Assembly: GCF_000321225.1 (NCBI RefSeq)
Contig: NW_004450303.1
Coordinates: 2,849,117-2,913,116 of the forward strand
Direction of reading: 5' to 3'
Source of the DNA: Odobenus rosmarus divergens
Lineage: Eukaryota; Chordata; Mammalia; Carnivora; Odobenidae
DNA: 64,000 nt
A program made the position numbers and the translations under genes. The notes beneath the pieces are model-generated. The model was not told the origin of the DNA. It did not search any database and saw only the letters and a list, made by a program, of their open reading frames with translations. The first letter of the stretch is position 1. Each line of letters begins with the position of its first letter. Shown here one piece after another: positions 11,885 through 22,599 of this stretch.

Positions 11885-13165
11885 CTTTATCAATATTTCC
11901 AGATGTTTATCCATTTTATTTTCTTTTCAAAAAGAAATTATTTCATGGATTGCTGTTCTTTTGATCATTTTCTATCTTCAGCTTTATTTATGTTTAACTT
12001 GTTATTCTTTAAACAACCTCTGGAGATAGACACTTGAAATAATTTATTATTAGTCCTTTTTTCCAATATATAAATTGAGAGCTATAAATTTCTGTCTCAG
12101 TTCCCCAGAAGGTATTCATATATCGTATCTTCATTACTATTCAGTTTAAAATATTTTCTACTTTCCATTAGTTTTTTTTTTTTGGACTCATGTATTTTTT
12201 AGAATTATATTGGAGATTATGTTAGAAATTTTTGCTTTGTGTGTTGTCAATGTGTATTAAGTACATGCAAATTTAAAATTCTTAAATCATCTTGCTGGGC
12301 TGAACTTTTATCACCACACAGTGTCCTTCTGTATCTCTAGTTATGTTTCTTGCCTGAAATCAAGGTTGGTATTAGTTTAGATGCACCAGCTGTCTTCTGG
12401 TTAGTTTGCACTGTGTGTGATTCTTCCTCCTTTTGTTTTCAATCCTTTGTCATTTTTATATTCAAGGTATATCTCTTGTCAGTAGCACACAGGTGGCTTT
12501 TTAAAAGAATCTGATATACTTGTCTTTTAATGAGAGTCTTTATTATATTTAATGTAAGTTCTAATATATTGAGATTTCAGTCAACTATCTTACCATTTGC
12601 TTTCTTTTTCGCCTCCCTGCCTGCCTTCCATTCCATTTCCTCTTCTCTTTCTTTCTAGATGATTAATCAAATATCTTATATCCTCTTAGGTCTTGCTTTG
12701 TTTCTTCTAGTGATAAATCACTCACTTTAGTGATTAGTTTGGAGATTATAGCATGTCTTTTTGACTTATTAATATCTGATATAAATTAGTAACTTCACCA
12801 CCTTCCAGATACTGCAAACACCTCAGCATAGTATAACTCCAATTACTCATCTTTCTTATGTAATTATTAATATATACCATAATTTTACATATGCCTGAAA
12901 TCCAAAAGACAATTCTTACAGTTTTCATTTAGAGATACTAAGGTATTTGCCCTTTATTGTGCTTTTTCCCCCATCATGTAGTTGCATGCATCTATCAGCA
13001 TCATTTCATTCTATCTGAAGAAATCCTCTCAAATCGTTGCTGGTTTGGTAGCTTACGAGTACCTACAAACAATTATTTTCACATTTTGCCCAGATTTTTA
13101 ATTATTCTTGGTAAATGTATTGGCCTGAAATTAGGTAGTCTGTTATTGCTGGGAGCAAAAAGTCT
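11885..13165 (-). mobile_element. Old L1 ORF2 fragment, minus strand
   Basis: The antisense ORF2 endonuclease-to-spacer text is recognisable in pieces such as TTTCATGGATTGCTGTTC, AGTTATGTTTCTTGCCTGA and ATCTCTTGTCAGTAGCACAC, ending in the antisense 5' region near 13165. It is strongly diverged and has no open ORF. Confidence 0.6.
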
Positions 13166-13179
13166 TCTTGGATAGCTCC

Positions 13180-14235
13180 ATCTCAGACCTCTCTTCCAGA
13201 TTCTCTCCCAGATTCATATATTCAAATGCCTACTCGACATCTCCACATAGGTGTCTACCAGCTCAAACCTTGGCCTTCCCCTGACACTCCCACCCCATCC
13301 CAACAAACCCTCACTTAACCTACAGCATTCCTGTCTTACTTGATAATATTGCCAGCCTTTTATTTGGTCAACCTCAAGTCTTTGGAATCATTTTTCATTC
13401 CTCTTTTTTCCCTCAGACCTCACAGTCAATCTTTCAGAAATTATGTTGGTTCTATCGTCAAGATTTATCCAGAAACCAACTATTTCCATGTGTACTGTTA
13501 CAACTCTAACGTGAACCACTATTATATCTCGCCTGGATTATTACAAAAATCTCCTATTGGGCTTTCTGAGTCTATCACTGACCCCCAACAATCTGTCCTC
13601 AACAGTACAGCTATCATAATCCTTTTGATAGTTAAATCAGATAATGTTGCTTCTCAGCTCATACCTTCCATTTAAATAATCAAAGATCTTACTATAATTT
13701 TTAAGGTCCTATTTGATTGTTCTCTCCTTGCCTATCTGACCTCATCTACCATTTTCACTGTACTCCATCACACTGGCCTCTTTGTTGTTTCCAAAACATG
13801 GAAGGTATTCTCATACCTCAAAGTTCCCACTCTAGTCCTTTCTTCTTCTTACAGAGCTCTTCCCTTACATATGCTATTGGCTAATGTTCACACTTTCAGG
13901 TCATTTCTCAAATCCCACCTTTTCAGTGAAACAAGGCCTACCATGACCAATGTATTTAAAATGGCAACTTGCCTGACTTCTGAATGGCCATCTTAATCCT
14001 CCTTATTCTGCTCTATAGTTTTTCTTTTTTTCCATTGAATTCTTTAATCTTTTAACATAATATATGGATTTGCTTATTTTATGTTTATCTTTATTTATCT
14101 TCAACGCTAGCATAAATGTTCCAAAAAGAAAGGAGTCTGTATTTTTCATTGATGTATCCCAAACAGAACAATGCCTGGCATATAACAGGCTCTCTATATA
14201 TATTGGTTGAATGATAAGTGAGTGAATGAATACAT
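13180..14235 (+). mobile_element. L2 LINE, about 1 kb, reverse-transcriptase C-terminus to 3' end
   Basis: The codons from 13521 read IISRLDYYKNLLLG, the conserved C-terminal motif of CR1/L2 reverse transcriptases (usual form 'SRLDYCNSLL'). Upstream, CCTACTCGACATCTCCACA and, downstream, AATGCCTGGCATATAACAGG with a TTGGTTGAATGA tail are standard L2 landmarks in the correct order. The 111-codon open frame at 13340-13675 is another frame of this relic and not a gene. It is one of the longest L2 copies in the window. Confidence 0.85.
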
Positions 14236-14319
14236 ACCTTCTGTCTACATATTCTCATTCAGAACATAGGTGAGATATTTGCCTATCTTGAACCATGAGA
14301 ATATATACCATATCCTCGT

Positions 14320-14816
14320 GTGTTAGTGTCCTGTGCCAGATGCAACAAATGACTATAAACTTAGTAATTAAAGCAAGAGAAATTTATTCTTGCACAGTTC
14401 TGGATGTCAAAAGCCCAAACTCAGTATAACTGGGCCCAAGTCAGAGTGTTTGAAGCCATGCTCTTTCCAGAAGCTCTAGGGGAGGATCTGTTCCTTGAAT
14501 TCAAATTTTAGAATCGAGTTCCTAGACTTATGGCCACAATACTCTAATCTCTAAGACCAGAATCTTCAGATCTCTCTCTGCTCTGTTTTTGCATCACCTT
14601 CCCCTCTATATGTGTGTCAAATTTCTCTCTGCCTCCTCCACTTATAAGGACACATGTGATGGCATTTAGGACCCACATGAATCCTCCAACATGTCTGTCC
14701 ATCTCAAAATCCTTAGCCTATTCACATTTGCAAAGATTCTTTTCCCAAATAAGGTAACATTTAAGGTTTCAGGTATTAGGAAGTGATATTTTGGGGACCA
14801 TTATCAGCCTACTACT
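14320..14816 (-). mobile_element. MaLR-type solo LTR (MLT1-like)
   Basis: It begins TGTTAGTGTCCTGTGCCAGA, has AGAAATTTATTCTTGCACAG, CTTATAAGGACACATGTGATG, and AAGGTTTCAGGTATTAGGAAG, and ends near CCTACTAC. This is the antisense of an MLT1-class ERVL-MaLR long terminal repeat. No internal region is attached. Confidence 0.75.
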
Positions 14817-14819
14817 CCT

Positions 14820-14992
14820 AAGGATGGTAGTGTAGTGATGATATTTTCCTTAGAACTTCATGGAGTGGAGTTGTCCTATTAACCCCAGAATCCTTACTTT
14901 GGGATATTAGGTTAAAGAGAAGGAAACATATTTTAAGCCACTGCTATTTTGGGCCTTGTTAAGTTCAACCGAATCGAATCCTAACTAATAAA
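14820..14992 (+). mobile_element. LTR-like 3' fragment
   Basis: TTTTAAGCCACTGCTATTTTGGGC followed by a C-poor block and CCTAACTAATAAAAT resembles the 3' end of another old MaLR/ERVL LTR ('taagccactgagattttggg ... ctaactaata'). Confidence 0.45.
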
Positions 14993-15965
14993 ATCTGGTG
15001 AATCATTGTTAATATTTTTTAATTGAAATATTGCATTTACCTAAGGTGAAGTAGCACAGACTAATCCTAAGGTCATGTTTCTTTAATTTAGATTGGAATT
15101 ATATTGACTCTGGGCAACACTGGTTATTTCATATTGATCAGAAACCCTGATATGAAATTTAAGAAAATGTTACACCTCGATAATGAAGTACAGTATAATT
15201 TTAAAAAAACTTGAAATGCCTAGAGCATTACTATAAAAAGTAATATAAAGAAGTCTTATTTTAGAACGGTTTAGAGCTACTGTTCTGTATGAAAGCACAT
15301 TAAACAGCTGAACAGTTATCTTCTTTACCCACTACATTTTCTCAAGAAGCCTAATAAGGAGCAAATTATAACAGTCTAGACTGAGTCAGGAAGACATGAA
15401 TGTTCAAAGAAAAGTATGTTCCAAACAAATACCGTATTTGGTAAGTGCCAGTAAATGGTGACTGAAAAGCGAGTTTTTTAAATAAAAAAACTGCCTCTTT
15501 AGCCTAATTGTAAAAGCTGATTTTTATTTTGACATGTTTGTCAAACAGTACATTAAGAAAATATTGGGCAATTCTAATTCTGCAAAAATAATCCCCAACA
15601 ATCTTTCACTAGATATCCTCCAGGGAAAGGTATTATTGAGGATTATAAGCCAAAAATGCTTTAAGAGATTAGCCCTATAAAAGACAGTTCAGCAGCCTGT
15701 GGAATTCTAGTGGACATCTGTGTTTGGTCATGTTTGGTCATTGCCCACATGTCCTATTAGTAATTAACACTGTTGAGGAAAACATCTCAGGCCAAAATCA
15801 ACTTCATTACCTGACAGAGTTATGTACTAAATGTTATCATCTTATAATTAAACTACATTGGTTCCCAACTGCTGCCCAAATAATCATATAGACCATTCAT
15901 TTCATCAAGATACCCCAAATTTTATGTTGTGGCTTTTTCTATAAATTATCATCAGTTGGCTTATT
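14993..15965. other. Unique AT-rich sequence
   Basis: No repeat or gene seen. TGTTTGGTCA is duplicated in tandem at 15721-15740. Confidence 0.5.
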
Positions 15966-16008
15966 CAGTAATTAATGAGTTCATTAATTACTTAATTCAG
16001 TAATTAAC
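15966..16008. promoter_or_regulatory. Palindrome with clustered TAATTA motifs
   Basis: Arms of 12 bases (AGTAATTAATGA, 15967-15978; TCATTAATTACT, 15981-15992) with a 2-base centre form a near-perfect palindrome. A further TTCAGTAATTAA copy follows at about 15996-16007. TAATTA is the core bound by many homeodomain proteins, so a binding cluster is possible. In AT-rich DNA it may also be chance. Confidence 0.35.
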
Positions 16009-16009
16009 C

Positions 16010-16735
16010 CCAATCCACTCAGCTGCCCAAGCCCAAACCCATTTTTCCAGTTTTCCTTTCCACATCCAGTGAGAGAGTAAATCCCACCTATTTAATATCT
16101 TCATCCTTGTATCCCCCCATTACAACCACTCAGGTGAAGTCTAGAACTATTATTTCCCATCCAGCCTGCATTAAGCTCCTAAATGATCTCCACACATCTA
16201 TCAAGGCCTTTCTAACACATTCTCCTCCTGAGGTACCTCTAAAAAGTTAAATACATCCTTCTGCTGAAGACCATTTGGTTACTCACCAGATTCTCTAATA
16301 TAAAACAGTGGAGCCATTAAGAACTTGGGCCCTGGATCCAAACAATGTGGATTCAAATCCTGGCTCTACCACTACTAGCTCTGTGATTCTAGGAAGTTAC
16401 TTCATGTCTCTGGTTCCCAATTTCACATCCTGCAAAATAATGAATGTCATAGTACTGTCACATTAGCATGTTTGTAGGGATGAAAAGAAATGATGCTTGT
16501 AAAGTCCTTAGTCCAATGGCTGGTACACAGTAAACTCTCCATAAAAATAAGCTGCTATGTCTCTAGACTTGTGTTCTCTACAGTTATAAGGAAGTGCTGG
16601 TAATTCTCTGAAGGTATTATTCTGTCTCTTGTTTCTGCCCTTTATACATGTTGCTTCCTTTTACTGGAATCCAGAGTCCTTTCCCTACAGCCTCAATACT
16701 ACTTTCCCTAATTTATTTCCACTTTTATCCTTAAA
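16010..16735 (+). mobile_element. L2 fragment interrupted by a MIR
   Basis: CACATCCAGTGAGAGAGTAAATCC, in pieces, with CATTAAGCTCCTAAATGATCTCC (16010-16300) and GCTTCCTTTTACTGGAATCC (16620-16735) follow sense L2 in order. A MIR lies between them. Confidence 0.6.
16305..16560 (+). mobile_element. MIR, near full length
   Basis: AAGAACTTGGGCCCTGGATC, CAAATCCTGGCTCTACCAC, TAGCTCTGTGATTCTAGGAAG and GGCTGGTACACAGTAAACTC are the MIR landmarks in order. Confidence 0.85.
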
Positions 16736-16749
16736 AATTAGTGAGATTG

Positions 16750-16951
16750 GGAGCACCTGCGTGGGTCGGTGGGTTAAGCAAGTGACTCTTGATTTCGGCT
16801 CAGGTCATGATCTCAGGGTCTTGGAATGGAGCCCCGCATCAGGCTCCGGAGCTCGGCAGGGAGTCTGCTTGTCCCTCTGCTCTTCCCCCAACTCATGCGC
16901 ACACGCGCACTCTCTTTCTCTCTCAAAATAAATAAATAAAATCTTTAAAAA
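16750..16951 (+). mobile_element. Can-SINE
   Basis: Diverged head GGAGCACCTGCGTGGGTCGG, a CT-rich middle with CpG-containing ACACGCGCAC, and an AATAAAATCTTTA(n) tail. The target duplication is AAAAATTAGTGAGATTG (16733-16749) and AAAAATTAGTGAAATTG (16952-16968), one mismatch in 17. Confidence 0.94.
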
Positions 16952-16999
16952 AAAAATTAGTGAAATTGAACATCCTTCTGGAAGCTTTTCCTCACCCAC

Positions 17000-17546
17000 A
17001 CCCACCCTGGTCTAGGCTGAGTCTATGTACTCACAAAGTAGTTCATACTGTAGGACCTGATGTGGCATATCACAATTGCTTGTCTAGTTGTCTATAACCC
17101 CACAGGGATTATAAGAACTACAGCTACTCCTTTCTGTATCCCAGTTGCTTAATATGGGACCTGTATAATTAAGTCTTATGGCATAGTGACCGACGAAAGA
17201 TACTAAGTGAAGAAAAGTGGCAGAAATAAGCGTTCTATAAAGTTGGATGAACCTGAGGGTAAAGAATTCATCAAAAGGATTCCCGATTGTCCAGCAGATA
17301 ATCATATGCAAATACTTAAGACTGGATTTTTTTCACAGAATAAATTCCAAAATAATCAGATCCAGTGTAGGATATGAAGCCATACAAGTAATAGAAAAAC
17401 ACATGGGTAAATTACTTTATAGCCTAAGAAGCAACAAAAGGGAAAGAATGATAATTTTGAAAACACACACAAGTGTTGCATGACCAGAATAAAAACATAA
17501 ACATTTAAAAACCATAATATGTTTTAAAAATCCTACTTATATCATA
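17000..17546. other. Mostly unique; possible old L1 text from about 17340
   Basis: No gene. 17360-17470 (vague 'acacatgggtaaattactttatag') resembles diverged L1 ORF2 C-terminal sequence and would join the L1 3' end at 17839. Confidence 0.4.
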
Positions 17547-17604
17547 GGCAAAGATTTATTATTCCTAAGATGTGTGGCAAAGATTTATTATTCCTAAGAT
17601 GTGT
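17547..17604. repeat. Perfect 29-base tandem duplication
   Basis: Bases 17547-17575 (GGCAAAGATTTATTATTCCT...) are repeated without change at 17576-17604. The lack of differences points to a recent event, 21 bases upstream of a SINE. Confidence 0.97.
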
Positions 17605-17625
17605 TTTAAAAATTGATAAGTAAAT

Positions 17626-17820
17626 GGGGCGCCTTGACGGCTCAATCGGTTAATCATCTGCCTTCAGCTCAGGTCATGATCCCAGGGTCCTGGGATCGAG
17701 CCCCACATCAGGTTCCCTGCTCAGCGTGGAGCCAGCTTCTCCCTCTCCCTCTGCCTATCACTCTGCCTACTTGTTCTCTCTCTCTCTCTCTCTGTCAAAT
17801 AAATAAAATAAAAATAAAAT
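17626..17820 (+). mobile_element. Can-SINE
   Basis: GGGGCGCCTTGACGGCTCAA head, TC-repeat, AAATAAAATAAAAATAAAAT tail. The duplication AATTGATAAGTAAATGG / AACTGATAAGTAAAATGG flanks it. Confidence 0.95.
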
Positions 17821-17838
17821 AACTGATAAGTAAAATGG

Positions 17839-18060
17839 AAGAATAGAGCCTTTTTCCTGTCTGAAGGATTTTCAGATTAAAGGATATGATGTTTAAGGTT
17901 TGATTTTTAAAAATTTAAAAAAATTTTCCCACAAAAATTGGGGGATAAGTAAGATTGACAAAATGGTAGGTATTGAAGCTATGCAATGGATACACAGAGA
18001 TTCATTCTATTGGTCTCCCTATTTTTTATGTGTAAAAATTTCCACAGTAAAAAAGCTTTT
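17839..18060 (+). mobile_element. Old L1 3' end
   Basis: GGTATTGAAGCTATGCAATGG, ACACAGAGATTCATTCTATT and AAATTTCCACAGTAAAAAAGC follow the classic tail of old L1 families ('attgaagctgggtgatgggtac ... ttccataataaaaag'). Confidence 0.6.
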
Positions 18061-18069
18061 TGAAGTGCT

Positions 18070-18640
18070 TGGGAGAAAGAAAATTTACACATTTGAAAGT
18101 TTAGACTAACTGAACTCCAGTGTTTATCAATGTTATAATTTCTAAGAAGAATCTCTATCAGTGTTCTAATCTTCACTTTGGTTTGAAATTACTAGTTTCT
18201 ATAAAAGGCTGGGAATTTTATCTAGTATGTTTTGTTTCATGAAGGGCTAGCTGTATTTGGGCAGATGTCTTCTGAGTTAGACAACGAACTTCCTAAATCT
18301 CAGTCTGTGTTAGATGTATCAGAATGGTTCTTAACCACTTCACGCATATCAAGCTGGACTTTTTGGCAGTCATCTAAACCAAGACCTTTGTAGACCCACA
18401 CATTTGAGCTTCTGTAGAGCCAATGCTGTTTCCTGGATGGGGACTCAGTGGTGGGTTTCAAATCTTTTGCTAGAATGGCAATAAAATGTCTTCAAAGGCT
18501 TAGAGGTTTATTTAAAACCTCTAATTAAAAAAAAAAAGTAACTTGCCAAAGAGAAATATAAAATGATTAACAAATGACCCTACATTTTGTGTAGATATAT
18601 ATAAATATATAATTAAATATATATATCTATCTTTATCTTT
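18070..18640. other. Unique sequence with an AT palindrome
   Basis: No gene. AGATATATAT ... ATATATATCT at about 18592-18628 forms 10-base inverted arms. Confidence 0.5.
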
Positions 18641-18980
18641 TCATCTCCTTTCTCCACAACTGTTATTGAAGCTTTCTGACCATTTCTCTCCCTCTTATTG
18701 TTGCTCAATAAAGTCTGCTCTGCACTTGACAGCAAAATTAATTTCTAAGAACCTTATCACTGTACTCTCTTTTTGAAACACTTTTAATAGCTTCTCAATG
18801 TCTGTAGATTAAAATTCATGGCCGTCCACTCCAGGCAAACTTACCTTATCAACCTCTGGGCCTTTTCATCCAGCCTTGTGGCACATCTTAGATTATTACA
18901 TTCTTGTTTATTTTTATGATTTTATTCCATCTATTCCCACCTGGACACTACACTTCTTAAACAGTAGAAACCACATCTTT
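18641..18980 (+). mobile_element. L2-like fragment
   Basis: Text such as TAGCTTCTCAATGTCTGTAG followed by ATTAAAATTCATGG and CAACCTCTGGGCC follows the L2 3'UTR ('caatggctccccattgcccttaggataaag'). It is diverged. Confidence 0.45.
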
Positions 18981-18982
18981 TC

Positions 18983-19160
18983 TTTTTTTTTTTTTAAGAT
19001 TGATTTATTTATTTTAGAGAGAGAGAAAGCCGAGCAGAGGGAGGGGCAGAGGAAGAGACAGAATCCTAAGCAGGCTCCCAGCTGAGGGTGGAGCCCCTGG
19101 CTGGGCTCAATACCAGGATCCTGAGATCGTGACCTGACTGAGCTCAGGTCACGATCTTAA
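18983..19160 (-). mobile_element. Can-SINE, truncated, with fold-back end
   Basis: T-run, AAGATTGATTTATTTATTTTAG, GA-rich core and CCTGAGATCGTGACCTGA are a normal minus-strand SINE. The head is missing and replaced by CTGAGCTCAGGTCACGATCT, a short piece of the same SINE region in the opposite orientation (see the inverted repeat at 19124-19157). Confidence 0.85.
19124..19157. repeat. Perfect 14-base inverted repeat
   Basis: AGATCGTGACCTGA (19124-19137) and TCAGGTCACGATCT (19144-19157), with spacer CTGAGC. It is derived from SINE sequence and can form a hairpin. Confidence 0.97.
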
Positions 19161-20025
19161 AGTTGTTTTTCTCTCTAGAATTCTTAACACAGGGTTATAA
19201 TATGTAATAAACAATTAATTAGATTTTAAAAAGGCTTGCTCATTTCATTCAGCTTACTACTTTGCTTTATTCAGGTGCCAAAGATAAGGAAACTAAAGGG
19301 AACCTGTTAGGTTTCTTCTTCTAGGTTTCTACATTCAGCCTCCCACATGTCTGAGGCTAAAGGTGGAACCGTAATTCAAAGGAGCCCCTATGTTTGTAAA
19401 TGCATTTTAAAATCTCCGCGTGGCACTGAGCACATTGCCACTCATTTTCAGAAAAGTTACCTTTTCTTATTGACGTAATTTGAGAAGTCTAAAAAGTTAT
19501 TTTCATTGATTTTACAAAGAAACAAGTCTAATAATTGTTTTTCAGATGAGTCATAAGTTCGCGATGGTACACAATATCTTGGAATTTACAGATATATGAA
19601 AGAAAATGTTTCCACGAAGTTGTAATCGCTCATTTCTCTTATAACACCAGAAGTGACCTTTGCTAAAAAGGTATAATCAAATTTGGGAAGTTAAGCTTTC
19701 ACTCTAAATAGCAAGACCCCTGCATTTTTCTCTTAAAATTTCTGAAATTTCTCATAATAATGATTATACCCTAAAAACTGAAATCACTTTAAAAGATAAG
19801 CTTAGGGTATGTATCTGAATCTATCAATCTATCTGTGTATCTATTCATGCATCTACTCTCTCCTTTTCCCTACCCACCGACCTCTCACCTAGGCTCACCT
19901 AAGGAAAATATAACACTGTGAATAAAAGTGTTGCTCAATATGATCTGCAAAGCAAAATTAAGCGTGAGGATACTCTGATGCTTATCATCTATTATCTGCA
20001 CTCAGTCAAACACACAACAATAAAA
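19161..20025. other. Unique sequence
   Basis: No gene or repeat recognised apart from short ATCT-like runs near 19818-19858. Confidence 0.5.
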
Positions 20026-20035
20026 ACTAAATTCT

Positions 20036-20235
20036 AGGGGCACCTTGGTGGTTCAGTGGGTTAATCATCCTTTCGGCTCAGGTCATGATCTCAGGGTCTA
20101 GAGATGGAGCCCCACTTCGGCTCCTTGCTCAGTGCTCAGTGCAGTCTGCTTAAGATTCTCTCTCTGCCCTTCCCCCTGCCCTCACTCTCTCTCTCTTAAA
20201 TAAACAAATCTTAAAAAAAAAAACAAAAACAAAAC
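20036..20235 (+). mobile_element. Can-SINE
   Basis: AGGGGCACCTTGGTGGTTCAG head and an AAATAAACAAATCTTA(n) tail followed by AAACAAAAACAAAA. CTAAATTCT flanks both sides (20027-20035 and 20237-20245). Confidence 0.93.
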
Positions 20236-20389
20236 CCTAAATTCTTTATCGTAAACAAACAAACCTGCTCTAAGCATGATCTGTTAATACCTGGGGGTTT
20301 TATTTTCTTAAACATTAAACTATATCCTGTTAATGACTACATTTATGGAAAGAAATCAAAGTGAAAGACACCACTTTGCTTCTTTAAGT

Positions 20390-21120
20390 GTACCAAACTC
20401 CACATACTGTTACCTAAATGGGCACTTGCTGATTTTTCCCCGGGGTCGCTCAAGAGGGCAGAGTCACTACAAGACATTATCGCTAATTTGCTGCTAGTGA
20501 ATGTGTGGTACAAACCAGAATTTTAGCTTGACCCTTGATTTTATAATTTAATACCAATATTACTTACATTATTAGTTTTACTGGTAAATCAGGAGCAAGT
20601 GGTTGGAGTCCAGCTGTGACCCCAGGGCAAGAACTTTTTGCCGGCTGTCACCTTGTGACAGTTTGGGCTGTTAATTACCTCCATCGAACTAGCACGCAAG
20701 CACCTCTCTGTCTGCCACCTGGCCGACTCACCTTCAGAAACCGGCAGCTTGCAAAGATTTAAAACCTGTAGAAAAGGCTGCTATGTAAACAGTTTATTGT
20801 ATAATATTTGATGACCACAGTAGACCCGCATCAGTAATCAAAGGTACGGTCTTCTCTTGTGCCTTTATAGGTTAGCAAAGAAGAAAGTTAACAAAGACAG
20901 CTCTTAGTTTGATCTTTTTTTATCCCGCAGAATGAAACTAGGGATTTCGGCTCTGGACGCATTACGTCGGGGCCGCGGAGGAGAGTCAGTCACTGAGCTC
21001 AACTGAAATCAATGTGGAGCTGAAGAAAAAGGCAAACAAGCAGTTGTGTTTCCTTTGCAGAAATCACAATAAGATGGAAGCGCTTTAAAGCTCTCTTCTG
21101 GGTAAGGACGCGCTGTGTGC
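20390..21120. promoter_or_regulatory. Candidate regulatory island, repeat-free
   Basis: Non-repetitive and less AT-rich than its surroundings, with several CpGs (GCATTACGTCGGGGCCGCGG at about 20959). Motif-like words cluster here: inverted CTGTCA/TGACAG (20646-20662; TGIF/MEIS-like), TTAATTA, TGTAAACA (FOX-like, about 20784), ATCAAAGG (TCF/LEF-like, about 20838), AACAAAG (SOX-like). CTTTGCAG|AAATC and CTGG|GTAAGG at about 21059 and 21100 resemble splice sites, but any frame is closed. This is inference from composition and motifs. Confidence 0.35.
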
Positions 21121-21540
21121 ACATTTCACCCTGAAACTCAGCCAGTGCCCATGATGCATGTGTGTAAATTACGTGCTTGCAGGATGACGTACACGAGTGC
21201 GCTTGCTACTCTATTCTGACCCAAACGACCTTCCTTACTTTCAGTGACATTTAAAATACATTTTTCAGAACCATGCTCCAACTTCTGAGATTCTATCTCA
21301 CATTTCGCAATCTCCCTTCCAAACTCCATAGAAAAATGTCTGGATATTAATTTGATTAGACTATCAAATGATAAGTCAAAATGCTTAATGAGCTTTAATT
21401 CTAAAGATTCTATTTGAACATTAGAATTCAGAGACATCTGGCTTTTGTTGATTTACTGGCTCATTTCATAAGCCAAGTGGCTGAAGTTCAAATCATGATC
21501 AAAGTCTAAATTTTTTATTTGCTTTGAAGAAATAAGAAGA

Positions 21541-21697
21541 GGGGTACCTGGGTGGCTCAGTCGGTTGAGCATCCAACTCTTGATCTCAGCTCAGGTCTTG
21601 ATCTCGGAGTCATGAGTTCAAGACCCTCATTGGGCTCTATGCCCAGAATGGAACCTACTAAATAAATACATACTTACATGCATACATACAAACATAA
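21541..21697 (+). mobile_element. Can-SINE, short older type
   Basis: GGGGTACCTGGGTGGCTCAG head with TCTTGATCTCGGAGTCATG in place of the usual CCTGGGATCGAG block, no CT-rich stretch, and a tail of (ATAC)-like units. AATAAGAA occurs on both flanks. The body is about 160 bases against about 195 for the others. Confidence 0.88.
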
Positions 21698-21924
21698 AGG
21701 AATAAGAAAAAATGTAATATGCTGTGATAAAATAACCAATTTTCAGAAAAGAAATAAAGCTAAATTAGAATATATCTGCCTTTGATTCGTTTCTCTGATG
21801 CATTTCTTCATATATCTTTCCAGAAGAAAATAGAGAAATAGTAAACTTCTCAATATCTTCCTTGGAACCTCTTTTCATATAAATTGTCAGACCTATTTAG
21901 AATTAACTATATTTATTCAGGTGT

Positions 21925-21964
21925 GTACACACACACACACACACACACATACACACACACACAC
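21925..21964. repeat. (CA)n microsatellite
   Basis: GTGTGTACACAC start then CA units with one CATA interruption. Confidence 0.97.
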
Positions 21965-22179
21965 TATCCAAACATCTTGCAGGTAAGAATTACAAAGGTA
22001 TCTGTATTACAAAAAGACCTGAAAACCCCATGTCTGAGTAAGAGTGGTCCCTTCAGGTTTGTAATCGGTCTTGCCTTCCAGAGAAGCAAAACTTTCCTCT
22101 GTTTCTCTCCCTCATTCTTTTCAACCTCTCTGCAGCATCTTTGGTTATTGATAATAGTCGATAATATTGATAGCTAACT

Positions 22180-22395
22180 ACATGCCACACGAAGTAAGAA
22201 GCACTTGAAGTGTATTATTTCTCATTCATTCTTTGCAACAGCCTTACAAGTCATAAGATTGCCTTCACTGTCCAGGTAAAAGTGGTATAACTTGTGCACA
22301 GTCTTGCAATGAACAAATGTTAAAGCAGAGATTCAATAGGAAATCCTTCTGAACCCTGACTCTAGCCTCTTCCGGGCTCTGTTATACCACCTCCC
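22180..22395 (-). mobile_element. MIR, antisense
   Basis: GCTAACTACATGCCACACG, GCAACAGCCTTACAAG, AGTCTTGCAATGAACAAATG and AGCAGAGATTCAATAGGA follow antisense MIR order. Confidence 0.65.
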
Positions 22396-22599
22396 ACTCA
22401 GCAGCATTTCCGGGAAATGCTTTCTTGAAAGACAATCACATCTCTGGGCTTTCTCATCTCTCCTCCCTCTTCTGCCAGAACTTCACCAGCTTTCTCTTTT
22501 TTTCTCTACATATGTGAAGTATTGCCTCTGTTCCGGGGCTTCTTCCCATCCACAGTTCTCATTTATTTCAGCGGCTTTGGCTTCTACTACTACACATGT

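Noticed and set aside
13340..13675. 111-codon open frame
   Set aside because: It lies within an L2 relic, in a frame other than the reverse transcriptase one.
14320..14816. Endogenous retrovirus coding region near the LTR
   Set aside because: Only a solo LTR-type sequence is present; no gag, pol or env-like text is attached.
21059..21101. Possible small exon between CTTTGCAG and GTAAGG
   Set aside because: The segment holds an early stop in the ATG frame and the signals alone are weak; kept only as part of the regulatory island.
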